Shown here: piece after piece, positions 1-8,112 of the stretch
How positions within the stretch are numbered: the stretch's first letter is position 1
How the letters are laid out: the number at the start of each line of letters is the position of its first letter
NCBI GenBank assembly: GCA_946411475.1
Contig: CAMKED010000010.1
Location: forward strand, 1 to 34,728
Direction of reading: 5' to 3'
DNA length: 34,728 nucleotides
Source: an uncultured Clostridia bacterium
GTDB lineage: Bacteria; Bacillota; Clostridia; Oscillospirales; Oscillospiraceae
Position numbers and translations under genes: made by a program
Notes under the pieces: generated by a model
Told to the model about the DNA's origin: nothing
The model's input: only the letters and a program-made list of their open reading frames with translations
Database searches by the model: none

Positions 1-1575
1 CTGCTCCGTGGACAGGCAGTGCAGTTCCACCTGGGTCTGCGGCAGTGGAATCAACTCACGTCCCGATCGCAGGGTCTCCGAGGGACCGTAGTACAGCCCG
101 CCTACCTGCGGCGACATGCACAGGCTGAACACTGCGTTGACTGCTTCGAGGATTGCCTCCCCGGATCGGAAATTGTGAGAAAGCAGGATCCGCTGCCGCC
201 CGGCAGGGTCTGCGGTCTCTGCGTCCGGATAGGATTCGTATTTTTTCAGGAAAATCGCAGGATCAGCTAGGCGGAAGCGATAGATGGACTGCTTCACGTC
301 GCCGACCAGAAAGCGGTTGCTTCCGTTCCGGGACAGGGCGCGGAAGATGGCGTCCTGCACCTGGTTCGTATCCTGATACTCGTCCACCATGATCTCCCGA
401 TATCGATCTCCGATCCTTGCCGCCGCGGGGCTCGGCGTCACGCCGTCCGGTTCCAGCAGCAGGCGGAGCGCAAGATGCTCCAGATCGGAAAAGTCCATTC
501 CGTGCAGGCGGCGCTTTTCCGCCGCAAAACGGCGGGAGAAGTCCAGCGTCAGGTCAAACAGGGCACGAAGAGTCACTGCAGTATCCGCCAGATCGGCAAG
601 CACCGCCGCGGAGGATCCGCGCAGCTCCTCTCCCCATTTTCGGATCCGGGTTTTGGCCTGCTCACGGATCGCCTTTGCCCGCTCTTGCAGGGAAGGATCT
701 TCGCAGTTCTTTACAGGCGGAAGACGGCCGAAATCGGCGGCGTTCGAAAATGCGGCAACTGTCTCGTCCCAGGACCCGCAGGCGGAAAGCAAGCGAAGTC
801 CGGCCGCATTGTTCGAAAAGACGGGTCCGTACTTTTTCAGACTGTCACAAAGATTGAGCTCGGCGGCGATTCTTTCGAGCGCATTCGCCTGATCCGCCGC
901 ACAGGAACGCAGTCCGTCCAGCAGATAGCTGCCCCAAACGGTCTGTTCCGCGCCGCTGACTTCTGTCAGATCCAGTCTGGCCTCGCATTCACGCAGCCAA
1001 CGCTCGGGATCCGGATGGCATTGGGCTGTGTTATAGACGCCGAGAATCAGCCCCGGAATACGGCGGTCGTCCCGCCCGGCTCCGAGGCCGTCGATCAACT
1101 GTCGAAGCGCAGGGTCTGCGGAAATATCGGCATAGCGTTCTTCCAGCAGATCCTCCACGATCTGCTGCTGTAAAAGCTCTCCCTCCGTCTGTTCCAGCAT
1201 GCGGAAGTCCGCCGGCACGTCCAGCTCATAGGAAAATTCGCGGATCATCTCCGCGCAGAAGGCGTGTACGGTGGAGATCTGCGTCAGATAGACCCGGCTT
1301 TGCTGCTTTTGCAGATGGCGGTTCTCCGGGTCCTCCGCCAGTCTGGCCGCAAGTTCCCGCGCAATCCTCGCACGCAGCTCTGCGGCTGCTTTTTTTGTAA
1401 ACGTGATTATCAGGAAGTCGTTGATAGAGCAATCCCGATCGGTACTCAGAACCTGATCCATCAGGCGTTCCACGATGACCTTGGTCTTGCCGGAGCCGGC
1501 TGCGGCGGCAACAAGGATCGGGCCGCCCGGATTTCGGACTGCCGACCGCTGGGCCGGCGTCAGGGTATCAGCCAT
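1..1575 (-). CDS. addA: ATP-dependent helicase/nuclease subunit A, N-terminal part (partial at left edge)
   Basis: This is the start of the UvrD-like helicase subunit of AddAB, which processes double-strand breaks for RecA loading. The ORF track misses it because the stop lies outside the window; I translated it from the sequence. About 525 of the roughly 1200 residues usual for the family are present. Near the N-terminus sits Walker A (AAAAGSGKT), then FTKKAAAELRAR. Later come motif II (MVDEYQDTN), the AddA-typical GDVKQSIYRFR and LSHNFRS (motif IV). The C-terminal nuclease domain would lie beyond the edge. The ATG overlaps the end of addB by 8 bases (ATGGCTGA), so translation is probably coupled. 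The reading frame is intact throughout. Identity is seen directly from the motifs and from linkage to addB. Confidence 0.96.
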   Translation of the reverse strand, partial: MADTLTPAQRSAVRNPGGPILVAAAAGSGKTKVIVERLMDQVLSTDRDCSINDFLIITFTKKAAAELRARIARELAARLAEDPENRHLQKQQSRVYLTQISTVHAFCAEMIREFSYELDVPADFRMLEQTEGELLQQQIVEDLLEERYADISADPALRQLIDGLGAGRDDRRIPGLILGVYNTAQCHPDPERWLRECEARLDLTEVSGAEQTVWGSYLLDGLRSCAADQANALERIAAELNLCDSLKKYGPVFSNNAAGLRLLSACGSWDETVAAFSNAADFGRLPPVKNCEDPSLQERAKAIREQAKTRIRKWGEELRGSSAAVLADLADTAVTLRALFDLTLDFSRRFAAEKRRLHGMDFSDLEHLALRLLLEPDGVTPSPAAARIGDRYREIMVDEYQDTNQVQDAIFRALSRNGSNRFLVGDVKQSIYRFRLADPAIFLKKYESYPDAETADPAGRQRILLSHNFRSGEAILEAVNAVFSLCMSPQVGGLYYGPSETLRSGRELIPLPQTQVELHCLSTEQ

Positions 1576-4500
1576 TCTTTTCCTCCTCCTGTTCCAATTC
1601 CTTCCAAAACTCGCCTCTGCTCACGGCACGCAGCCTGCGAAGCGGGACCTCCCCGCTGTCCACGCGGCACACCGCTCCATAGGGGCACCAACGGCAGGCG
1701 TTGTGCTCGTCTCCGCGCCAGAACGGATCCGGCGCGATCACACCGGACCAGACTGTGTCCGCAAGCTTTCCAAGCGTTCGGCGCACGTGCGCCTCTACCA
1801 ATGAAAACTGTTCCGTATTTGCCAGGTCGCCGGAGCGCTCACCGGTCTTTTTGGAAATCTGATAGGGCAGATAGATCGGCGCGGTTCCGGGCTCCATGGC
1901 TTGCAATATTTCTTCGTCATCGAGCAGCAGACCCTTGCGGCGCAGTTTTTTGCTGTGCAGGCTGTCCGCTTCCTCCTGGGTCAGACGGTTCTTCGCAGCT
2001 TCGACGTCATAGCGGGCCGGGAAATACAGCACGCCCGCAGGCAAGAGTTCGCGTTGATAGAAGCGCGCCGCCTCCTGTGTCAACGCAAAAAGATAGATCA
2101 GCATTTGCAGGCCCATACCGAACAGAATATCCGTATAGTCAAAGTCCTTGCGTCCGGACTTATAGTCCACCACGCGCAGGTAGGTTCTTCCGGAAGCCGT
2201 GGTATAGAGATCGACCCGGTCAACAATGCCGTTCAACGAACCGACCGCCAGCTCCCCGGTAATCGGAATGGCCGTCTTGTCGCGGAAGGCCAACTCAAAG
2301 TAAGTGGGAATAAAGCCGGATTGTGCAAGCTCTCTTGCCATGTCCCGGACAACGTGTTCGACCTCCGAATAGCTCCGTTCCAAAAGATAAGCGCCGCGCC
2401 TGGTATAGTCGGCAAGCCCACCGAGATACTCCTCTATGAAACGGTCATACCAGCTTCTGGCAACAGAAAGGACCCGTTCCTCGGGAACGGACGCAAAGCC
2501 GCCCTCCCCTTCCACGTCTTCCGCCGTATGTTGGAGCACGTAGTGCACCAGTGTCCCGTAAACGGCAGGGTCGACCTTTGCCTCTTTTCGTTCCTGAAGC
2601 CGCAGACCGTATTGCAGGAAAAAACCGAACTTGCAGGCTGCCAGCCGATCTACCTTGGAAGCGGAAAAGCTGAGGCTGTCGCCATAAAGCTCTGTGACTG
2701 CCGCACGGTCCAGCGCGCCAGGCGTATAGGCAGCACGGCTGCGAAGCGAATCGGCATACGGAACCAGGGACGGAAGCTCAAGCAGGAGCGTTTGCGCGGC
2801 GTCACCGCTCCGGACCGCAAGGGCGGCCGCTTCCTCTTCCGTTTGCGGCAGCGGTTTTTCGCGCGGATCTGCCCGCTCCGGAATGAGCTTGCTCAGACGG
2901 GTGAACAGATAGCTCGGCGCCTCCCGGTCACAGCAGAGGCAGATGCTCTCGGTTGGCGTGGTAAAAACGGTGTAAGCTGTCAGCAGATCGCGGTCGAGCC
3001 GGTCCTCCGCGTCAGGGGCTGTGGGCAGTCCGGCTGATTTCATTCTTCTGCGTTCGTCGTCGCTGAGCAGGCTCCCGCCTGTTTCCCAGGCAGGAAGCAA
3101 TCCGTCGGAAGCGCCTAAGACGATCAGATGCCGCAAGCTGACGTTTCGCATCGCACTCAGATCGCCGAGGCGAAGACAATCCACAGAGGCAGGAATCGTG
3201 GAAACGCTGTTTTGCGTCAGCGCAGCCTTGAAGAATCGGAAAAAGTCCTCTGGGCTGCGGCTTCCCGCGCCTAACACGCCGAAAATCTGTTCCATGGTGG
3301 AGAGCAATATCTCGTAAAGCTGGATCAATTCTCTTGCGCGCTGCACGTCGCCCTTTTCAGCCAGCGCGGAAGCCGCTTTTGAGATTGCTTTCTCCAGCCC
3401 GATCTCCTCCAGAAAGCGTTCGAGGGCTCGGACCTGCCCGTCAGTCTGTGCAGCATCCCGCAACGCGCTGCGCAGGCGAAGCAGCGGTTCAATCGCTTTC
3501 TCTCTGGCGTGATTCAGAGGTTCCAGTCTTTCGTTCAGCTCTGCCGGCGAAAGCGATTCCAGAACCGGACCGGAAGGGTTCTTATCAAACGGGGATTGCC
3601 AACGGCTGCCGCGCAGCTTCCAGATGATCGCATAGTTTTCGAGACGGTCCGCCTCCGAAAGCGTCAGCGGCGCGTAGCCGGAGTGCAGATATTCACAGAC
3701 CGTCTCTGTTTCCATGCCGCAGGCTGCGGCTTCCAAGGCAAAGACGACCGCCCGGACGACGCCGTGACGCAGGATCGAACGTTTCCCGGAGATAAAAGCC
3801 GGCATCCGATATCGGTCCAGCATTCCCTCCAGGGTCGCTTCATAGACCGAAGCATCCGTGTAGGCGACGCCGATCTCCCGCCAGCGGACGCCGCTGCGGA
3901 TCAAGCTCTGGATCCTGCCAACGGCAAGCTCACATTCTTCCACAGCGTCCGCAGCGGGAAGCAAAAGTACACGGTCGGTTTGCGTTTCCCATTGCTGCGC
4001 GCGCGGCGAAAACAAGAAGCGGGCCAGATGGCCCAGGGGACCAGGAGGCTCCGGCACAGCCTGTGCAGCGTCATGAAAGCGGACGTCTGCACGTCGGGCC
4101 ATCTCCCGCAAAGACGCAGCGGTCGCACGCGGAACAGAAAACACGCTCTGCCCTTCTCGCAGGCTGTCACAGCAAAGCCAGACCGTAAGCTCGGCTCCGC
4201 CGCGACACAGGGCCTCCAGCACGGAAAGCTCCTGATTGGTAAAATCTGTAAAGCCCGACACGACGACGTACAAATTCTTTGCAAAATCGCTGTCGTAGAG
4301 CGCGTCACGCAGTCGATCCAGGACTGTGGAAGGATCCAGCGCCGACCTTGCGCAAACGGCGTCGTAGAGTTCCAGTACCAGGCAGAGCTCCTCCAATTTG
4401 TCAGACAGCGCATCCGGCAAAGAATCTCTGACTTTTCTGACCGAAGCCGCGTCCAGGCCGTAAGCATGAAACTCGTCTGTGATCTTCAAAAGCTGCAGCA

Positions 4501-4852
4501 GGAATTCCGGCCTGGAAACGTAGGTTCCGTAGAGGCGAAGCTTGGGGCGAAGCAGCTCCAACGCGCCGGCCATGGCAATCATCCGTCCGCTTTTATCCAG
4601 CGTCGGTTTGGCGATTCCTCCGACGTGTGTAAACACCCGAGACGCAAGACGGCTGAAGCTCAATACCTCTGCGCGCTGGCACACGGCGTCTCCTCCGGCT
4701 TCACACAGAGCCCATTCTGTGTCGAAGGAGTTCTGCTCCGGCACGATCAATATGCCGCGCCGTCCGTCCGGAACCGCGCAAACAGAGGCAACGGCCGCAC
4801 GGTCGTTGGCACTGCGATTCGGGCTGTATTTTAAAGTCAGCATAGCATCCAC
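1568..4852 (-). CDS. addB: ATP-dependent helicase/nuclease subunit B
   Basis: AddB is the second subunit of the AddAB helicase-nuclease, which in Firmicutes resects DNA ends and recognises Chi. The protein has 1094 residues, near the family length. The C-terminal RecB-like nuclease motif VVDYKSG lies around residue 893. The four cysteines of the known AddB iron-sulfur cluster are visible: one in LAACKFGF (about 740) and three in the CRWCPYGAVC cluster (about 1050). I keep the GTG start because GGAAAG lies 6 bases upstream; the ATG three codons later is badly spaced. Unusually, the N-terminal P-loop expected in AddB (GxxGSGKT) is replaced by SPNRSANDR, although the following region (ILIVPEQNSF) aligns normally. 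It is followed by addA with an 8-base overlap. Confidence 0.95.
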   Translation of the reverse strand: MDAMLTLKYSPNRSANDRAAVASVCAVPDGRRGILIVPEQNSFDTEWALCEAGGDAVCQRAEVLSFSRLASRVFTHVGGIAKPTLDKSGRMIAMAGALELLRPKLRLYGTYVSRPEFLLQLLKITDEFHAYGLDAASVRKVRDSLPDALSDKLEELCLVLELYDAVCARSALDPSTVLDRLRDALYDSDFAKNLYVVVSGFTDFTNQELSVLEALCRGGAELTVWLCCDSLREGQSVFSVPRATAASLREMARRADVRFHDAAQAVPEPPGPLGHLARFLFSPRAQQWETQTDRVLLLPAADAVEECELAVGRIQSLIRSGVRWREIGVAYTDASVYEATLEGMLDRYRMPAFISGKRSILRHGVVRAVVFALEAAACGMETETVCEYLHSGYAPLTLSEADRLENYAIIWKLRGSRWQSPFDKNPSGPVLESLSPAELNERLEPLNHAREKAIEPLLRLRSALRDAAQTDGQVRALERFLEEIGLEKAISKAASALAEKGDVQRARELIQLYEILLSTMEQIFGVLGAGSRSPEDFFRFFKAALTQNSVSTIPASVDCLRLGDLSAMRNVSLRHLIVLGASDGLLPAWETGGSLLSDDERRRMKSAGLPTAPDAEDRLDRDLLTAYTVFTTPTESICLCCDREAPSYLFTRLSKLIPERADPREKPLPQTEEEAAALAVRSGDAAQTLLLELPSLVPYADSLRSRAAYTPGALDRAAVTELYGDSLSFSASKVDRLAACKFGFFLQYGLRLQERKEAKVDPAVYGTLVHYVLQHTAEDVEGEGGFASVPEERVLSVARSWYDRFIEEYLGGLADYTRRGAYLLERSYSEVEHVVRDMARELAQSGFIPTYFELAFRDKTAIPITGELAVGSLNGIVDRVDLYTTASGRTYLRVVDYKSGRKDFDYTDILFGMGLQMLIYLFALTQEAARFYQRELLPAGVLYFPARYDVEAAKNRLTQEEADSLHSKKLRRKGLLLDDEEILQAMEPGTAPIYLPYQISKKTGERSGDLANTEQFSLVEAHVRRTLGKLADTVWSGVIAPDPFWRGDEHNACRWCPYGAVCRVDSGEVPLRRLRAVSRGEFWKELEQEEEKNG

Positions 4853-4864
4853 TCAATTCTTTCC

Positions 4865-4883
4865 GGATTGGCAAAGCCAATCC
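4865..4883 (-). other. Stem-loop in the addB leader next to its ribosome binding site
   Basis: A perfect 8-bp stem with a 3-base loop (GGATTGGC-TTT-GCCAATCC on the minus strand). It begins about 5 bases after the inferred transcription start and ends directly against the GGAAAG ribosome binding site of addB. It could influence mRNA stability or translation; the function is inferred. Confidence 0.6.
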
Positions 4884-4894
4884 GTGTTTTTGCT

Positions 4895-4903
4895 ATCATA
4901 ACA
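4895..4903 (-). promoter_or_regulatory. Probable extended -10 promoter of addBA
   Basis: On the minus strand TGTTATGAT reads as an extended -10 element (TGn plus TATGAT). There is no good -35 at the proper distance; TGTTCA 17 bases upstream matches only weakly. The start would fall near 4888, just before the leader stem-loop. Confidence 0.45.
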
Positions 4904-4972
4904 CAGAAACTGTCCCATGAACAGTCAATTTTGCAAGTTTTGAAAATATTTACGATTATCATACAACAAAAC

Positions 4973-5001
4973 TTGAAAATAGAGAAAAATTACGATATAA
5001 T
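4973..5001 (+). promoter_or_regulatory. Sigma-A promoter of the SPFH/zinc-ribbon gene
   Basis: TTGAAA (4973-4978) and a perfect TATAAT (4996-5001) are separated by 17 bases. The surrounding 100 bases are AT-rich. The expected start is near 5008. A 7-bp stem-loop (5016-5033, arms CGGGTCC/GGATCCG) follows directly, then the AAAGGAG ribosome binding site at 5061. Confidence 0.85.
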
Positions 5002-5075
5002 ACGCTTTAGTGAACCGGGTCCCTTCGGATCCGTCCAATACTTTGTCACATTGATTATCGAAAGGAGTACATATC

Positions 5076-6401
5076 ATGGGACTTATCGCAGCAGGTCTTG
5101 GCGCAGTCGGCGGCGTTCTTGCCGATCAATGGAAGGAATTCTTCTACTGCGACGCGATTGACAAAAACGTACTGGCTGTTAAGGGTCAGAAAAGAATTTC
5201 CAGCCGCTCCAGCAACACCAAGGGCAATGACAACATTATCTCCAACGGTTCCGTCATTGCAGTGGCAGACGGTCAGTGTATGATCATCGTGGAGCAGGGC
5301 AAGATCGTTGAAGTTTGCGCGGAACCCGGCGAATTCGTATGGGATTCCTCCACCGAGCCCTCTATCTTCACCGGAAAGCTCGGCACCAGCATTAAGGAGA
5401 CCTTCAAGCTCATCGGCAAGCGTTTCACCTTCGGCGGAGACCCCGGCAAGGATCAGCGTGTGTACTACTTCAACACGAAGGAAATTATCGACAATAAATT
5501 CGGCACGCCTACCCCCATCCCCTTCCGTGTTGTCGACAAAAACATCAATCTGGACATTGACGTGTCCGTCCGCTGCAGCGGTCTGTATTCCTATCGCGTC
5601 GTCGATCCGTTGCTGTTCTACGCCAACGTCTGCGGCAACGTAGAGCGCGCCTATACCAGAGAAGAAATCGACAGCCAGCTCAAGACGGAGTTCGTCTCCG
5701 CGCTTCAGCCCGCGTTCGCAAAGATTTCCGAGCTTCAGGTCCGGCCTTCCGCGCTTCCCGGCCACGCCGAAGAGCTCAGCGAAGCCATGAACGCCGCCCT
5801 GTCCAAGAAGTGGGGCGAGCTGCGCGGCATTCAGGTCGTCTCCATCGCAATGAACCCCATCACCCTCTCCGAAGAGGATCAGGAGCTCATCAAGAAGGCC
5901 CAGCACGCCGCGATCATGCGCGATCCGACGATGGCTGCCGCTACCCTGGTCGAGGCACAGAGCCAGGCTATGAAGGACGCTGCCAACAATTCCGCCGGCG
6001 CGATGAACGGCTTTATCGGCTACGGGATGGCCCAGCAGGCCGGCGGCATCAACGCCCAGAACCTGTTTGCCATGGGACAGCAACAGCAGCAGGCCGCTCC
6101 TGCCGCTCCCGCTGCGCCGAAGGCCAACACCTGGCGCTGCACTTGCGGTGCAGAGAACACCGGCAAGTTCTGCATGGAATGCGGAAAGTCCAAGCCCGAG
6201 GAGACCGTCGGCTGGACCTGCAAGAAATGCGGCGCTGTGAATAAGGGCAAGTTCTGCATGGAATGCGGCGAAAAGAAGCCGGCCAACGAGCCGCTCTACA
6301 AGTGCGACAAGTGCGGCTGGGAACCTGAGGATCCCAAGAATCCGCCGAAGTTCTGCCCGGAATGCGGCGATATCTTCGACGAGAGAGACATTCAGAAGTA
6401 A
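5076..6401 (+). CDS. SPFH-domain protein with three C-terminal zinc ribbons
   Basis: The 441-residue protein resembles the YdjI-like SPFH family, sometimes annotated as virion core protein. A Gly-rich N-terminus (GLIAAGLGAVGGVLADQWKE) leads into the SPFH/band-7-like region to about residue 280. A linker with Gln and Ala-Pro runs follows. Three CxxC/CxxCG zinc-ribbon units occupy residues about 352-441 (RCTCGAENTGKFCMECG, TCKKCGAVNKGKFCMECG, KCDKCGWEPEDP..FCPECG). There is no clear transmembrane helix, so peripheral membrane association through the N-terminus is likely. Family members have been linked to membrane organisation and envelope stress; the role here is unknown. The start is fixed by AAAGGAG 8 bases upstream. 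The gene has its own strong promoter and terminator, so it is monocistronic. Confidence 0.85.
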   Translation: MGLIAAGLGAVGGVLADQWKEFFYCDAIDKNVLAVKGQKRISSRSSNTKGNDNIISNGSVIAVADGQCMIIVEQGKIVEVCAEPGEFVWDSSTEPSIFTGKLGTSIKETFKLIGKRFTFGGDPGKDQRVYYFNTKEIIDNKFGTPTPIPFRVVDKNINLDIDVSVRCSGLYSYRVVDPLLFYANVCGNVERAYTREEIDSQLKTEFVSALQPAFAKISELQVRPSALPGHAEELSEAMNAALSKKWGELRGIQVVSIAMNPITLSEEDQELIKKAQHAAIMRDPTMAAATLVEAQSQAMKDAANNSAGAMNGFIGYGMAQQAGGINAQNLFAMGQQQQQAAPAAPAAPKANTWRCTCGAENTGKFCMECGKSKPEETVGWTCKKCGAVNKGKFCMECGEKKPANEPLYKCDKCGWEPEDPKNPPKFCPECGDIFDERDIQK

Positions 6402-6432
6402 CACAACGTTTCCCCCGCAGCGGTGGGGATAA

Positions 6433-6472
6433 AAACAGCGGCTGTATGCAAAAAGCATGCAGCCGCTGTTTC
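6433..6472. terminator. Bidirectional terminator between the SPFH gene and the aquaporin gene
   Basis: A 17-bp stem (AAACAGCGGCTGTATGC / GCATGCAGCCGCTGTTT, one G-U pair) with an AAAAA loop lies between two convergent genes. On the minus strand it runs straight into TTTTT; on the plus strand the T tract is weaker. Confidence 0.85.
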
Positions 6473-6501
6473 CTGTTTATCCAAAGCCGAGTAGTTGGAG
6501 A

Positions 6502-7179
6502 TTATCTTCTTTTCTTCGGCTCGTCATCCTTTTTGTCGAGGAACATCCAGATCAGCGCAGCCAGCACGCCGCCAACCAGGGGCGCCAGGATAAAGATCCA
6601 GACCTGCTCCAGCGCTTTGCCGCCGGCAAAAATCGCGGGTCCAAAAGAACGGGCGGGGTTCACACTGGTGCCGGTGATGGCAATGCCCAGCAGATGGACC
6701 AAGGTCAGCGCACCGCCGATGACCAAACCGGCAACCTTGCTGAAGGACTCGCGGGAGGTGACGCCCAGAATGGCCAGAACGAAGACGCAGGTCAGAACGA
6801 CTTCGGCCAGGAATCCAGCGCCGATTTTGCCTTCGGCAACCGCGTTCGCACCGAAGCCGCAGTCAAAGCCGAAAATCACGCCGAGCATGGCCGCGCCGGC
6901 AATGGCGCCGAGCACCTGGGCAATCACGTAGCCGATGAAGTCCTTGACGCTCATCTTCTTGCTGACCAGCATGGCAATCGAGACCGCGGGGTTGATGTGG
7001 CAGCCGGAGATGTTGCCGATGGAATAAGCCATCGCCACGATGACCAGACCAAAGGCAGCCGCAACCGCCAGATAGCCGCCTTTCACGTCACAGCCGATGG
7101 CAACGGCAGTGCCGCAGGCGACCAGGACGAGAACGAAGGTTCCGATGAATTCTGCAACGTACTTTCTCAGATCTCTCAT
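6502..7179 (-). CDS. Aquaporin Z-type water channel (MIP family)
   Basis: This 225-residue integral membrane protein belongs to the major intrinsic protein family. Both half-helix signatures are present: CHINPAVS (NPA at 63-65) and TSVNPARS (NPA at 174-176). Serine rather than aspartate after NPAR points to an AqpZ-type water channel rather than a glycerol facilitator (known family rule); substrate remains inferred. Six hydrophobic segments and a charged C-terminal tail (DKKDDEPKKRR) are visible. The ORF track begins at an upstream TTG, but AGGAGG lies 9 bases before the ATG at 7179 and overlaps that TTG region, so I chose the ATG. The gene is monocistronic with its own promoter, and shares the terminator with the convergent SPFH gene. 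Confidence 0.92.
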   Translation of the reverse strand: MRDLRKYVAEFIGTFVLVLVACGTAVAIGCDVKGGYLAVAAAFGLVIVAMAYSIGNISGCHINPAVSIAMLVSKKMSVKDFIGYVIAQVLGAIAGAAMLGVIFGFDCGFGANAVAEGKIGAGFLAEVVLTCVFVLAILGVTSRESFSKVAGLVIGGALTLVHLLGIAITGTSVNPARSFGPAIFAGGKALEQVWIFILAPLVGGVLAALIWMFLDKKDDEPKKRR

Positions 7180-7203
7180 GAATAAATGCCTCCTCAAATA
7201 AAT

Positions 7204-7221
7204 CAGAAGGTCTCCCTTCTG
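7204..7221 (-). other. Stem-loop in the aquaporin mRNA leader
   Basis: A perfect 7-bp stem with a GAGA tetraloop (CAGAAGG-GAGA-CCTTCTG on the minus strand). It begins about 3 bases after the inferred transcription start, near 7224. GAGA fits the stable GNRA tetraloop class. Function is unknown; mRNA 5'-end protection is a plausible inference. Confidence 0.55.
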
Positions 7222-7230
7222 TCACCATGC

Positions 7231-7259
7231 ATTATACCGCACGATTCATTTCTATGCAA
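7231..7259 (-). promoter_or_regulatory. Sigma-A promoter of the aquaporin gene
   Basis: On the minus strand TTGCAT (7259-7254) and TATAAT (7236-7231) are separated by exactly 17 bases, upstream of the aquaporin leader. It lies back to back with the plus-strand promoter at 7289. Confidence 0.8.
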
Positions 7260-7288
7260 GTACTTCCGCAAAAAAACACATTCTGTTC

Positions 7289-7317
7289 TTGACAAATGCG
7301 CCTGCTGTTTGTATAAT
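7289..7317 (+). promoter_or_regulatory. Consensus sigma-A promoter of the TSCPD-ohrR operon
   Basis: Perfect TTGACA (7289-7294), 17-base spacer, perfect TATAAT (7312-7317). The predicted start (about 7324) lies within the candidate OhrR operator, which fits repression by steric block. Confidence 0.92.
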
Positions 7318-7319
7318 AA

Positions 7320-7340
7320 ATTGTACACAATCTAATTGTA
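7320..7340 (+). promoter_or_regulatory. Candidate OhrR operator overlapping the transcription start
   Basis: The stretch ATTGTACACAATCTAATTGTA contains three ATTGT/ACAAT half sites in alternating orientation. Its right part, CACAATCTAATTGTA, closely resembles the TACAATT-AATTGTA type sites known for OhrR of Bacillus subtilis. An OhrR-like regulator is encoded in the same operon, so autoregulation is the natural inference. Confidence 0.65.
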
Positions 7341-7355
7341 GAAAGGATAACAGTT

Positions 7356-7613
7356 ATGGATTACTCTTACCGCACCTATGGCGTCTGCTCCGTGCAGATC
7401 AACTTTAAACTGGACAACGACGTGGTTTCCGACGTCGAATTCATCGGCGGCTGCAACGGCAACCTCAAGGCCATCAGCAAGCTGGTAAATGGAATGACCG
7501 TGGATCAGATCGAAGGCTACCTCAAAGGCAACACCTGCGGCGGCAAGCCCACCTCCTGCGCCGATCAGCTCGCCATTGCCGTACGGCAGGCCTACAACAA
7601 AGCCCATGCCTGA
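7356..7613 (+). CDS. TIGR03905-type TSCPD domain protein
   Basis: An 85-residue protein that matches the small TSCPD family (TIGR03905) found alone in many Clostridia. The TSCPD domain is otherwise known from the C-terminus of some ribonucleotide reductases. Four cysteines (Cys11, 33, 62, 69) sit in conserved settings (GVCSVQ, GGCNGN, NTCGG, TSCAD), suggesting metal binding or thiol chemistry; the biochemical role is not established. The start has GAAAGG 9 bases upstream. The gene overlaps the following ohrR-like gene by 8 bases (ATGCCTGA) and shares its consensus promoter and operator-like site, so it is probably controlled by the peroxide-sensing regulator. Confidence 0.85.
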   Translation: MDYSYRTYGVCSVQINFKLDNDVVSDVEFIGGCNGNLKAISKLVNGMTVDQIEGYLKGNTCGGKPTSCADQLAIAVRQAYNKAHA

Positions 7614-8061
7614 GCCATTGGAATCGGATCGCTATGCGGCGCTCCGGCTGGAAAACCAGCTCTGCTTCCCGCTCTACGCCGCCTCCCGGGAGGTCATTCG
7701 GCAATATCGGCCGCACCTGGACGCGCTGGACCTGACCTACACGCAGTACATCACCATGATGGTGCTCTGGGCGGAACGCGAGATCAGCGTAAAGCTGCTC
7801 GGGCAGCGGCTGTATCTGGACAGTGGCACTCTGACCCCCTTGCTGAAAAGCCTAGAGGCAAAGGGCTACGTGACGAGAACGCGCAGTGAGAGCGATGAGC
7901 GCGTCGTGCTTGTTCGTCTGACCGACGCGGGTCTTTCCTTGCAGGAAAAGGCGCTGAGCGTCCCGGCCGGGATGCGTTCCTGCGTCCGACTGACAGACGA
8001 CGAAGCCGCAACGCTCTACAAGCTGCTGTACAAGCTGCTGACAGGCGAAAAAGGAATCTAA
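7606..8061 (+). CDS. ohrR: OhrR-type MarR family regulator (organic peroxide sensor)
   Basis: A 151-residue winged-helix MarR protein. The N-terminal LENQLCFPLYAASRE is the OhrR signature holding the peroxide-reactive cysteine (Cys20 here). The winged helix is visible as LGQRLYLDSGTLTPLLKSLEAKGYVTRTRSESDERVV. A second cysteine, Cys126 (GMRSCVRL), lies where 2-Cys OhrR proteins of the Xanthomonas type carry theirs, so a disulfide switch is possible. The ORF track begins 10 codons earlier, inside the upstream gene. I chose the ATG at 7606 because it gives the usual N-terminus and a coupling overlap. No ohr peroxiredoxin gene is present in the window. Regulation is probably autogenous through the site at 7320-7340. 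Confidence 0.88.
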   Translation: MPEPLESDRYAALRLENQLCFPLYAASREVIRQYRPHLDALDLTYTQYITMMVLWAEREISVKLLGQRLYLDSGTLTPLLKSLEAKGYVTRTRSESDERVVLVRLTDAGLSLQEKALSVPAGMRSCVRLTDDEAATLYKLLYKLLTGEKGI

Positions 8062-8063
8062 AA

Positions 8064-8106
8064 ACAACGGCTTCTGCGTGTTGGAAAAGCACGCAGAAGC
8101 CGTTGT
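8064..8106. terminator. Bidirectional terminator between ohrR and the ATP-grasp gene
   Basis: A perfect 17-bp stem (ACAACGGCTTCTGCGTG / CACGCAGAAGCCGTTGT) with a 9-base loop between convergent genes. The minus-strand transcript ends in a TTTT tract. Confidence 0.85.
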
Positions 8107-8112
8107 CCGATT

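Noticed and set aside
1901-4834. Long plus-strand ORFs across addB (1901-3037, 3509-4834)
   Set aside because: Shadows of addB; no recognisable motifs or ribosome sites.
5055-6458. 467-residue minus-strand ORF
   Set aside because: Antisense of the SPFH/zinc-ribbon gene; no promoter or ribosome site, repetitive Leu/Gly/Ala composition.
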